Assembly (NCBI GenBank): GCA_025093985.1
Contig: JACAAK010000040.1
Location: forward strand, 1-29,255
Source: Calvatia gigantea
Taxonomy: Eukaryota; Basidiomycota; Agaricomycetes; Agaricales; Lycoperdaceae
Direction of reading: 5' to 3'
DNA: 29,255 nt
The notes below the pieces were generated by a model. It had not been told where the DNA came from, did no database searches, and saw only the letters and a list, made by a program, of their open reading frames with translations. Made by a program: the position numbers and the translations under genes. Positions 1 through 7,003 of the stretch are shown here, one piece after another. Numbering within the stretch: position 1 is the first letter of the stretch; each line of letters begins with the position of its first letter.

Positions 1-977
1 CATTTTTTGATACTTAGCTCAATAGCATTGATTGAGACGATATCTTCTACAGCGTCTTGTTTAAAAGACCTGAGTTTGGATTCTTCAATTTGAGTTGCAT
101 TTAGGTTGCTGTCGAATGTAGGTTGTATTTCCGTATTGAAATGAAGCGCTGCTTCAGCCTTAGATAAAAGCAGACTAGACTCAGGACGGACTTCGGGGAA
201 GTCTGACACAGACTCTTGGGTTCGTTCAGCCGATGTATCATCTGTAGCAATGCTTAAAAGCTCAATACCAGTGAAAACAAAAGCGTCACTAACTACATTG
301 TCCTGTGCATGCCCTATGTCAGTTTTTTTATGGGATATGGTTGTAACGGGCGGGAATAAACTGGTCTCGTGCAACTTCTGCAACTTCTGCAACTTCTGCA
401 ACTTCTGCAACTTCTGCAACTTCTGCAACTTCTGCAACTTCTGCAACTTCTGCAACTTCTGCAACTTCTGCAACTTCTGCAACTTCTGCAACTTCTATGG
501 ATGTTTCAGATGTTGTGAGAAAAGGTACGTTCTCGGGTTGTTGAGCACTTTGTGCATGGCTCAAAAACCATTGGTAAGCGTGCTCAAACTTATGTGCCAT
601 GGGCTGCTATGCACTGTAGCTGGGGTGTTTTGAAAAGCAATTTGCCAACCTAAACCTGATTTATATACAACACCCCATGCGAAAGATGTCTGGTGTTTTA
701 AGGCATCAGTTAAAGCAGACTCATATTGAAACAGTCCAATGTAGGCATGCTGGTAGGGGCTTTGCTGTATCCAGCGTTCAGCCGCCGCTTGAGGCTGAGT
801 CAGTGCCTTATAGGCTTCGAGTTGTTTTTGAAAAATGGGTTCATCACAGAGTGCAAAAATTTCGCGAATACGTTTTTTCGAGCGCGCAATTTCAAAAAAA
901 GACAGAGGTTGATGTTCCAAACCATCAATCAATTGATGCAGTTCTTTGATCAGCATTGCTTTTTCGATTGCTTTCAT
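1..977 (-). CDS. Hypothetical protein with (Glu-Val-Ala)14 tract; frame broken twice, runs off window edge
   Basis: I do not recognise this protein. I start it at the ATG at 977 (MKAIEKAML), 11 bases after the stop of the upstream gene at 988, which suggests co-transcription. The first about 125 residues look globular and charged. The frame then breaks near 602, in a run of C on the coding strand, and the protein continues as MAHKFEHAYQWF. An acidic linker leads into 14 identical Glu-Val-Ala repeats. A second break near 332-334 returns to the first frame, which stays open to base 1 with an acidic, Ser/Glu-rich stretch. The two breaks compensate (one base lost, one gained), which fits sequencing indels around one continuous gene better than two genes. 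The C-terminus lies outside the window. No signal peptide or membrane segment is evident. The function is unknown, and a structural or spacer role for the repeat is only a guess. Confidence 0.55.
371..496 (-). repeat. 14 perfect tandem copies of a 9-bp unit (GCAACTTCT on the + strand)
   Basis: Fourteen uninterrupted identical 9-bp units occupy 126 bases. On the coding (minus) strand each reads GAAGTTGCA, giving Glu-Val-Ala. Because the unit is a multiple of three, gain or loss of copies changes protein length without shifting the frame. There is no sequence divergence between copies even at synonymous positions, which points to recent expansion by slippage. Confidence 0.97.
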
Positions 978-987
978 GCGCTGAACT

Positions 988-1188
988 CTAAAGTTGTTTT
1001 TGTGCTTGTTCCAAGTAGCTTGCCAAAACCATATTGATGGCCAGTTCAAGTAATTTATATTCGGTTGAAGTCGGCTGCGTATACAGCTGTGCGAAAGCAA
1101 TCAATTGATCAAGGTCAATGGCTTGGGGTGTAATACGACCTTGGATGAGGGCTTGTAAATTTGCATAGGCATGTGCTATTGAGTGCAT
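988..1188 (-). CDS. Small hypothetical protein, 66 residues
   Basis: This is an unrecognised, mostly helical, soluble-looking small protein that starts MHSIAHAYANLQ and ends with the TAG at 988-990. The next gene begins 11 bases downstream at 977, so the two probably share a transcript. There is no clear Shine-Dalgarno before the ATG at 1188. Directly upstream and in the same frame, an ATG at 1230 opens a 13-codon reading frame (MIKQEDPIPKPIN) whose TAA touches this ATG. Either a short leader peptide couples translation to the gene, or the stop is a base error and the real N-terminus lies at 1230. The sequence does not decide between them. Confidence 0.55.
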   Translation of the reverse strand: MHSIAHAYANLQALIQGRITPQAIDLDQLIAFAQLYTQPTSTEYKLLELAINMVLASYLEQAQKQL

Positions 1189-1390
1189 TTAATTTATTGG
1201 TTTTGGAATTGGGTCTTCTTGTTTGATCATAATTAGAAAAGAATAAATAGGCAAAAATTATTCTGCTCTCGATACGAGAAAAGGGTAGTGAAAAATGTAG
1301 ATAATTTCGATTTCAGCACAGATTGAATTAAATATTTTGCCCTAGAGGGTTCATAGCTGAAATTTTTGTCAGTTCTTTGCAATTTTGGGC

Positions 1391-1419
1391 AAAAAAATAG
1401 GCAATCAACATTGCCTATT
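1391..1419 (-). terminator. Intrinsic terminator of the 56-residue exported peptide gene
   Basis: A 9-bp perfect stem (AATAGGCAA at 1396-1404, TTGCCTATT at 1411-1419) has a 6-base loop. On the minus strand it is followed by seven T (A-run at 1391-1397 on +). It lies 11 bases past the stop of the gene at 1430-1600. A short T-run on the + side could let it work in both directions. Confidence 0.85.
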
Positions 1420-1429
1420 TTTGACCAAG

Positions 1430-1600
1430 TCAGCACAAATTACGCTTCTTGATGTGGTGCAGCGCAGGAGCATCAGCCGTTGCCGTTTGAGTGTCTGCTG
1501 GTTTTTTTACAGGAAAATCTGGAACAAAAACAACTTGTGCAGAAACAGTTGCAGAAAGAGCCATTACAGCGACAGCCAAAGCATATTTAACAGCGTTCAT
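1430..1600 (-). CDS. Small exported peptide, 56 residues
   Basis: This short gene is easily overlooked. It begins with the ATG at 1598-1600, preceded by AGAGGA with a 7-base spacer, a strong Shine-Dalgarno. The N-terminus MNAVKYALAVAVMALSATVSA is a textbook Sec signal peptide: one lysine, a hydrophobic core and an Ala-X-Ala type cleavage site after about residue 21. The mature part, about 35 residues, starts QVVFVPDFPVKKP and ends in a basic IKKRNLC with one cysteine. The gene stands alone between its own terminator and a gene-free upstream region. The function is unknown. The strong initiation signal, signal peptide and terminator together argue that it is real. Confidence 0.8.
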   Translation of the reverse strand: MNAVKYALAVAVMALSATVSAQVVFVPDFPVKKPADTQTATADAPALHHIKKRNLC

Positions 1601-1660
1601 GATATTTCCTCTAAAAAGGAGGTCTCACTAAGGAGACTGGGAGTTTTAAAAAGATAAATT

Positions 1661-2059
1661 TCGCATGAATAATATCAAAAAATGATCGATTTAAGCGCTG
1701 GTTTAGGCCATTAAAAGATGAATGGCGAGTTCATTTATTGTTAAAAAACAATTAATTAGAATAAATACTCTAGTCTGGTATAGAGTTTTTACTCCAGTGC
1801 TAAGCTGTTTAAATTTAAAGTGAAAATTTAGATTTTCAAGTTTGAAATGAAGCTTGAAAGTAGGACTTTTTTGTCTGAAATGAGACCTGAAAAAGGACTT
1901 GGAGTTACATGATTAATTGTTTAAATATTCATCATTTTGAAGTCTTTTGATTGTGCATACTGTGTAAGTTTTTGCTGTGGAATGTTTAAGTTATCTATTT
2001 TTGATTAAAAATTCACCTAAGATGAACAGGCAAAAACAACAATAGCTGAGGACAAACAG
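1661..2059. other. Gene-free A/T-rich stretch, divergent promoter region
   Basis: About 400 bases separate the minus-strand exported-peptide gene from the plus-strand dodecin gene. I see no credible reading frame or RNA gene. It must hold the promoters of both neighbours and contains the imperfect direct repeat at 1841-1900. No single promoter could be assigned with confidence. Confidence 0.5.
1841..1900. repeat. Imperfect direct repeat, two copies of about 27 bp, 33-bp period
   Basis: Copy one (1841-1868) and copy two (1874-1900) share TGAAATGA, then a CTTGAAA or CCTGAAA block, then AGGACTT, with one gap. The 33-bp period is close to three helical turns. It lies upstream of dodecin in non-coding DNA and could be a paired regulator site. 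That function is inference from spacing only. Confidence 0.5.
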
Positions 2060-2260
2060 ATGGCCATTGCAAAAGTGGTAGAAGTCAATTCAAGCAGTGC
2101 GAAAAGTTTTGAAGATGCGATTCAGACAGGGATCGCAAAAGTCACTGAGACGGTGAAGAATGTTCAAGGTGCTTGGATCAATGAACAAAAAGTGGTGATT
2201 AAGGACAACCAAATTGTAGAATATCGGGTCAATCTTAAAATTAGTTTCTTGGTCGATTAA
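2060..2260 (+). CDS. Dodecin family flavin-binding protein
   Basis: Dodecins are very small proteins that assemble into hollow dodecamers and bind flavins, buffering free FMN, riboflavin or related molecules in the cytoplasm. The 66-residue length, the beta-alpha-beta-beta pattern and the family landmarks fit. These include the helix SFEDAIQTGIAKVTETVKN, the tryptophan at residue 39 in the position that stacks on the flavin, and the closing strand YRVNLKISFLV. The ATG follows TGAGGA at a suitable distance. The gene is monocistronic: a terminator lies 30 bases after the stop and the next gene is on the other strand. The reading frame is intact. Confidence 0.9.
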   Translation: MAIAKVVEVNSSSAKSFEDAIQTGIAKVTETVKNVQGAWINEQKVVIKDNQIVEYRVNLKISFLVD

Positions 2261-2290
2261 CCACAAGTCCATTTTTTATAACCTATAAAA

Positions 2291-2311
2291 AATCCCCGCA
2301 GATCGGGGATT
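2291..2311 (+). terminator. Intrinsic terminator after dodecin
   Basis: A 7-bp stem AATCCCC/GGGGATT with a 7-base loop is followed by TTTCTT. The A-rich left flank means it may also act for the convergent frnE gene. Confidence 0.85.
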
Positions 2312-2357
2312 TTCTTATCTATGGATAGGGCTCAGTTAAGCTCTGAATCCAGTATCC

Positions 2358-3046
2358 TTATGATTGTTTTGGTGTTTCACAAGACTCATCGGAACACTGT
2401 GCCGCATTATTTTCTTCTGTTGGCATTTGTGCTTTTTCAAGGACTTGTAAAAAGACTTCACGCGGCTGTGCACCCGCTAAAGCCACACGTTGATCGAAAA
2501 CAAAGAACGGCACACCCGTTACTTTCAGTTGTTCACGCGCCACTTCTTGGTCAAACTTCACGAAATCTGCGTATTCGTCAGAATCCAGCACATCATCTAC
2601 CTCAACTGGGTTTAAGCCAATACGAGAGGCCACATCTTCAATGGTTTCACGTTCACCAATCGGTAAACCTTGCGTCATATAACTAAAGAAAAAGGCTTCT
2701 TCAGCTTCATTGCCTAAACCATGGCTTTGAGCAAGGTGGATAATACGGTGTGCATTGAAACTGTTGCCTGAGTTGGCATTTTCCCAGTTAAATTCAATGC
2801 CTTCTTCCGCAGCCATTTTGGCAATATTACGCTGCATCTCTTCCACTTCAGCCACTGTGCGACCATATTTTAGTGCGAGACGTTCTGAGTTCGAAATTTC
2901 TTGGCGTACTGGTGCATCTGGATCTAGTTCAAAACTGTGCCAATGCACTTCCAATTCTACACCAGCCTGTTCAGCTGCCGCTTCTAAACGTTTTTGCCAA
3001 TATAACAAAAAGGACAAACAACATCTGACCAAATATCTACACGCAT
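2358..3046 (-). CDS. frnE: FrnE-like DsbA-family thiol-disulfide oxidoreductase (one frame break)
   Basis: This is a thioredoxin-fold protein of the DsbA/FrnE family (COG2761 type), expected to exchange dithiols and disulfides in the cytoplasm since no signal peptide is present. The true start is the ATG at 3046, giving MRVDIWSDVVCPFCYIGKK with the catalytic CPFC motif. A one-base loss in the T5 run at 2991-2995 (A run on the coding strand) throws the frame out just after GK. The rest continues without problem: RLEAAAEQ, the helical insert, then the cis-proline segment VTGVPFFVFD and the GAQP motif near the C-terminus. The tail carries a second cysteine pair, CSDESC, a CX4C arrangement also known from Deinococcus FrnE. 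A shorter reading from 3032 would lack the catalytic cysteines and is wrong. Family assignment is firm; the substrate is unknown. Confidence 0.88.
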
Positions 3047-3281
3047 GGGATTTCTCAAAATAGTAAAAAGAGCAACTAAGGAAATGATGGGGATGAGTTA
3101 TAAAATTTAAAGCAGGGCCATTAAAAAAAGCTGTTTCGCTATGGATTCAATCAGTTGAACCCTCTGGGCTTGACCGTTTATCTGACAACTACGCAGCATA
3201 AAGATCGAAAAATATACAATAGGGTGAAGGCGCTCAGTTTGAGCATGCCTTTTTATATCTCTTAGCGTTTGGGATTGTTTT

Positions 3282-3795
3282 ATGAAATTTTAAATTCTCT
3301 TCCAGTTTTTTGTTGTGTTCTTCTTTTTATGCCGACTTTGCTGCAAGCCAATGGTGAGATCGTGAGTCTACCGACTTTTAAAACCATGGCGGAATCAGAA
3401 CTACGTGCTGAAACGGGTGTGATTCCTTATCAACAGGATGAAAATATTCGTAAAGCCTTGCAGCACCGTATCGTTCAGTTACAGGATGATGCACAGTCTT
3501 TTGTGGTCGATCCGACCATCACTCAAACATCGATATTTTGCCACCTGCGGTCACAGCAGATCTAAATTCTGTGCCACCTTTGTTACGTGAGCATGTCTTA
3601 AACATCGCCGCTGGTTTGCAGTCGTCTAATCCAACTGAAGGCTTGTATATCATGTTGCAGCCGTTTGGCATTGACCGTAATGCGACCAATGTACAAATTG
3701 CCCGTGAACAAATTTCGATTGGGCAGATTGATCGGAATTTTATGCAAGGGATTCAACAGAATAGTCAGCAACCGAGAATAGCTCCAACGAAGTAA
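3282..3795 (+). CDS. Exported hypothetical protein (two probable frame breaks)
   Basis: This is an unrecognised protein of about 170 residues. Two pieces join near 3526-3530, where one base appears lost in a short A run. The first ends in QLQDDAQSFVVDPTITQ and the second continues with ILPPAVTADLNSVPPLL. The N-terminus is probably the ATG at 3282. With one T restored in the T4 run at 3288-3291 it reads MKFLNSLPVFCCVLLFMP followed by TLLQA, a clear signal peptide. Without that change the only in-frame start is TTG at 3269. The mature part has no membrane segment and no motif I know. A GGGA about 8 bases before 3282 could serve as ribosome site. The role is unknown, perhaps periplasmic. Confidence 0.6.
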
Positions 3796-3942
3796 CACGT
3801 CCTTATTCGTTTATCGCCCGTACATTCCTCATCCACTTGGGGAAGGTGCGGGCTTAGCGTCCTCAAATATCGATAACATGTTGAAATATTGATCATGTGC
3901 CTTTATTTGCTATGATGAAAAGAAATGAAGAGGAAGCTGAAC

Positions 3943-4691
3943 ATGCGACGTATCGTGTTGATTTTAGTTCTTGCGACCAGTGCCGTTTTTTGGTTGGATG
4001 TTTTATCAGTATTCTCAACAACAAAAAGAGCAGCAGCAGCTACAACGCTATGAAACGGTGCTGTATGAAAAGACCGAACAAATTTACAAACAAGCTCAAG
4101 ATTGGACCACACCAATTCAAGTCGATGTAAAAGATCCACGTCTGACAGGTGACTATCAAATTATGGCGGAGTTTGTGCTCAGTCATATGCTGCAAAATGC
4201 CGAAGCGCGTAATCAATATCTACGAGATTTAAAAGCCTTAAATTGGGATCAGTTTCTAAATATTGACCGATTAAGCAAGACAAAAAGAACAATTATGCTG
4301 AAACGGAGCAAATGCTGAAAGACGTACATGCCGTTGTTGAGAGCTATGCACAGCAGGTTGAACAACGTCAAAAGAGGCGATTGCTCAGGCCAAAGATTTA
4401 GCAATATCTGCGCGGTTCCGCCATCAACTGACCGACAGCATACGAGCCAGTGAAAAAAGCCATGAAGCCACCCGCCTGTTTAGTCTTGAACAGCAGAATT
4501 TAGCCAAAGCGGATCAAATTTTCTTGGTGCTGAAAAATAACCAATGGGAAAAGAAAAACAACACCTTTATGTTTTATGAAGATGCCCCACTACAGCAGTT
4601 TAATGCGCTGTATAAAGAGATTTTGACACTGAATAGCCAAATGCAGCAGGTCGAAAAACAGACCCAAAAAGAGGTGGAACAGAAGTTATAA
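3943..4691 (+). CDS. Membrane-anchored coiled-coil protein, hypothetical (three frame breaks)
   Basis: This is one gene of about 249 residues read through three single-base breaks: an extra T in the T6 run at 3986-3991, a lost base near 4277-4280, and a lost A in the A run at 4370-4373. It starts at the ATG at 3943 after AGGAAGC, giving MRRIVLILVLATSAVF and one N-terminal hydrophobic anchor. A Gln/Lys/Glu-rich, largely helical cytoplasmic or periplasmic body follows, including QYSQQQKEQQQLQRYE, and it ends with EKQTQKEVEQKL and TAA at 4691. The last third, from 4374, is open without interruption. No catalytic motif is visible. I considered DUF3053-like lipoproteins but see no lipobox. The function is unknown. 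Confidence 0.6.
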
Positions 4692-4803
4692 CACCGTGCA
4701 AAGATGACAGTTGTGTAAGCGGACTGTCATCAGTTGTTCAAAATAGACTGCTAGAGTAAAAGCATCACAACGATGACGACTTTTCAGTGCAGGCAGGTGA
4801 GTC

Positions 4804-5076
4804 ATGAGAACCATACACGTTTTTGATGATATTCAGCATGTGTATAGTGAGTTTGTAGAAAATAAAAACTATCCAAAATTAGAACGCTTAAGCAACTGGG
4901 GGAAGAATCGTTTTTTCTTCAACCAATATTTCAAAATGATCGAAGACTGGCACCACACCGAACAAATCGTGATTCAGTTTAACCAACAGTACTTCAGTTT
5001 AGATACGGGCAGTGCGCCTGACTTTATGGACAAAGAAAAGTATATGGCTTGGTTGATGGGCGAGCTCTTAATTTAA
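4804..5076 (+). CDS. Hypothetical protein, 90 residues
   Basis: This is an intact small soluble protein rich in aromatic residues (NRFFFNQYFKMIEDWHH), with no signal peptide, membrane segment or cysteine. The ATG at 4804 follows AGGCAGGTGAG, which gives a usable Shine-Dalgarno. A strong terminator follows 12 bases after the stop, so it is the last gene of its unit. I do not recognise a family. Codon use and composition look like its neighbours, so it is probably a resident gene. Confidence 0.7.
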   Translation: MRTIHVFDDIQHVYSEFVENKNYPKLERLSNWGKNRFFFNQYFKMIEDWHHTEQIVIQFNQQYFSLDTGSAPDFMDKEKYMAWLMGELLI

Positions 5077-5087
5077 ATCCTTCACAG

Positions 5088-5127
5088 AAAAGTACAGCGC
5101 CCGATTCGTTCTGGGCGCTGTACTTTT
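5088..5127. terminator. Bidirectional intrinsic terminator, 15-bp stem
   Basis: A perfect 15-bp stem (5088-5102 with 5113-5127) has a 10-base loop, with A-run and T-run flanks on both sides. It sits between convergent genes ending at 5076 (+) and 5134 (-) and suits both. Confidence 0.92.
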
Positions 5128-5133
5128 ATTGGA

Positions 5134-5831
5134 TTAATCAAAAATTTTATCGGCTGCTTGGAAGGGTAAGCTGACCACGTCGATTGCCACGGCAAAAGGC
5201 AGTAATACTAATTTTTCAAATGGGTTCATGCCTGACTTCGATTTATAACTTTCCTCTTGATGGGTATAAATACTCACCTGATAAGGCTTACTCAAGGCTT
5301 TTAACGACGCTAAATTGTTCGCCGCAGGGTAGACCACACCTGCCAGTTTGATCTCGAAACAGAAACGCTGCGCAAACATGCGTTCATCACTGGAACTCGA
5401 ACATTCCTTTGCCCCCTTTTCAATAAAAAATTCCAGATCTTTCTTGCTGATGTCTTCTTTGAGCTTCACATAAGACAGTGGCAGTGTTCCCGTAAAATGA
5501 CCATCATTCTTTTCTGAATAGAAACTTAGTTCTCGGGTCACTTGAATATTTTTCGGGTCTAGTTTCCCAATCAAGCTGACAAATTGAGGCCCACCTTGGG
5601 TCAATACATAACTTTTTTGTTGGCCTGCAATCACTAAACTATGCGCAGGTAAATTCGGTAGAGGCTGAGCAGGTTTGCCAAAAGCCACTACTTGGTCTTC
5701 GATCAAGGTGACTTGGTTGGTACGGGTATAGGTTTTATTGTCTTTGGTCATCAGGGTTTTGGTGGCACAGCCTGTGAATAATGTTCCATGACGCCTAAGT
5801 AAATGATGGTTTTTAAAGGTGATGCAAACAT
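5134..5831 (-). CDS. Putative outer-membrane lipoprotein, YceK/YidQ-like C-terminus (one frame break)
   Basis: The C-terminal 220 residues are open from about 5784. Correct initiation is at the ATG at 5831, preceded by CGGAG with a 7-base spacer. It gives MFASPLKTIIYLGVM, then after one missing base near 5784-5788 the lipobox LFTGC with cysteine followed by ATKTLM. That is a complete lipoprotein signal, so the mature protein should be lipid-anchored. A longer reading from 5925 would bury the lipobox behind an implausible hydrophilic leader. The C-terminus, LLPFAVAIDVVSLPFQAAD, resembles the closing segment of YceK/YidQ lipoproteins, though the protein is longer than those. Four further cysteines lie in the middle and second half. 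The function is unknown. Confidence 0.65.
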
Positions 5832-6011
5832 CGATAGACTCCGAATCATTTGAAATATAGTTAAGCTGAATTTTTATTGTCTTTAAGCCTATCATTAAAA
5901 TGTTCAAAAAGGCGTCAAAGCTCAAAAGTTAAAGTCATGAAAGCTCTATGAGCCGCTCAATGCCGTGGCGACAGATTTTATTTCTTATCCATCTGCTGTT
6001 TCTAGATAACG

Positions 6012-6025
6012 AATGAATGTTCATT
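6012..6025. promoter_or_regulatory. Palindrome AATGAA-TG-TTCATT, TetR-type operator candidate
   Basis: A perfect 6-bp inverted repeat with a 2-bp spacer lies about 90 bases upstream of tehB. The layout matches operators bound by many TetR-family repressors. No tetR gene is present in the window, so the regulator, if any, is elsewhere. The region 5926-6112 otherwise shows no gene. Confidence 0.4.
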
Positions 6026-6112
6026 TGAGTCTGAACTGGATATGATCATACAAGTGTTCAATAAAAAACGATGGACTGGCGAATACGTCATAACAAGGTG
6101 GGGACTAGGCTG

Positions 6113-6976
6113 ATGCAAGACTTGATTTGTTATAAAGAACTTCCTGTGTGGGACTGCGCAGGCCATTCCGCAAGGGTTTAAAAATCAACACAATACCAAA
6201 GCGGGCACGTGGGCAAAGCTAAAGATTTATCAAGGTGAGCTGAGCTTTGCTTTTTTAGACGAGGCAGGTCAAGTGCAATCTGAACATCTGTTTACCCCTG
6301 AGCAACAGCCACCGTTTATTCAGCCTCAAGCATGGCACAAAATTGTTTCGACAGCGACGACATAGAGTGTCAACTGCAATTTTACTGTACCCCGCAGGAT
6401 TATTTTTATAAGAAATATCAGCTTTCACCCACACATTCAGAAATTTTGGCAGCTATGCCGTATTTACACGGCGGTCAGGCTTTGGATGTTGGCTGTGGAC
6501 AAGGGAGAAATTCGCTGTACTTAAGCCAGCAGGGCTTTGAGGTGGATGCTTGGGATGTGAATCCGCAAAGTTTGCAAAAACTACAGCAGATAATAGAGGC
6601 TGAAGGTATTCAAAAGATTCATCTGCAACAGCGTGACCTCAATGCTGACCCAAGCATTACTGGCAGATACGACTTTATTTGTTGTACGGTGGTGATGATG
6701 TTTTTAGAAGCGCCAACGGTGAAACCATTGATTGCGCAGATGCAGCAAGCCACAAATGTAAATGGGTTTAACTTGATTGTCTGTGCGATGGATACCGATG
6801 ATATTCCTGTACAGCCTGACTTTCCATTTGCGTTTAAAGCAGGAGAGTTAAGTGCTTTATACGATGGCTGGAACATTGTGAAATACAATGAAGATATCGG
6901 TGAGTTGCATCGGGTTGATAAGCAGGGCAATCGGATTAGGCAGCATTTTGCGACGTTATTTGCGCAGCGTGTTTAA
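6113..6976 (+). CDS. tehB: TehB tellurite-resistance methyltransferase with N-terminal DUF1971 domain (two frame breaks)
   Basis: TehB transfers methyl groups from S-adenosylmethionine and detoxifies tellurite and related oxyanions in the cytoplasm. The gene starts at the ATG at 6113 (MQDLICYKELPVWD), which opens the N-terminal TehB/DUF1971 cupin-like domain. The frame gains one base at GGCC 6161-6164, continues as IPQGFKNQHNTKAGTWAKLK through FTPEQQPPFIQPQAWHKIV, then loses one base near 6357. The methyltransferase domain follows with motif I DVGCGQGRNSLYLS, then an acidic WDVN motif II and the characteristic TVVMMFLEAP. It ends at 6976, close to the about 286 residues of the two-domain Haemophilus type and unlike the short E. 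coli form. Reading only from 6332 would miss the first domain. The breaks compensate, so the gene is probably intact in the organism. Confidence 0.87.
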
Positions 6977-6981
6977 TAAAA

Positions 6982-7003
6982 AATAAGCTCCTAAGAGCTT
7001 ATT
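6982..7003 (-). terminator. Terminator overlapping the stop codon of the XRE-ImmA gene
   Basis: A 9-bp perfect stem AATAAGCTC/GAGCTTATT with a CTAA loop is followed on the minus strand by TTTTTTATT. The TAA stop of the minus-strand gene at 6999-7001 lies in one arm. On the plus strand it follows tehB but lacks a T-run there. Confidence 0.8.

Noticed and set aside
371..496. Tandem repeat as a possible CRISPR array
   Set aside because: The units are 9 bp with no spacers and are part of a coding frame.
250..633. Open frame on the + strand with repeated Cys-Asn-Phe
   Set aside because: It is the antisense of the Glu-Val-Ala repeat. No ribosome site and no non-repeat protein-like sequence; the minus-strand reading is far more natural.
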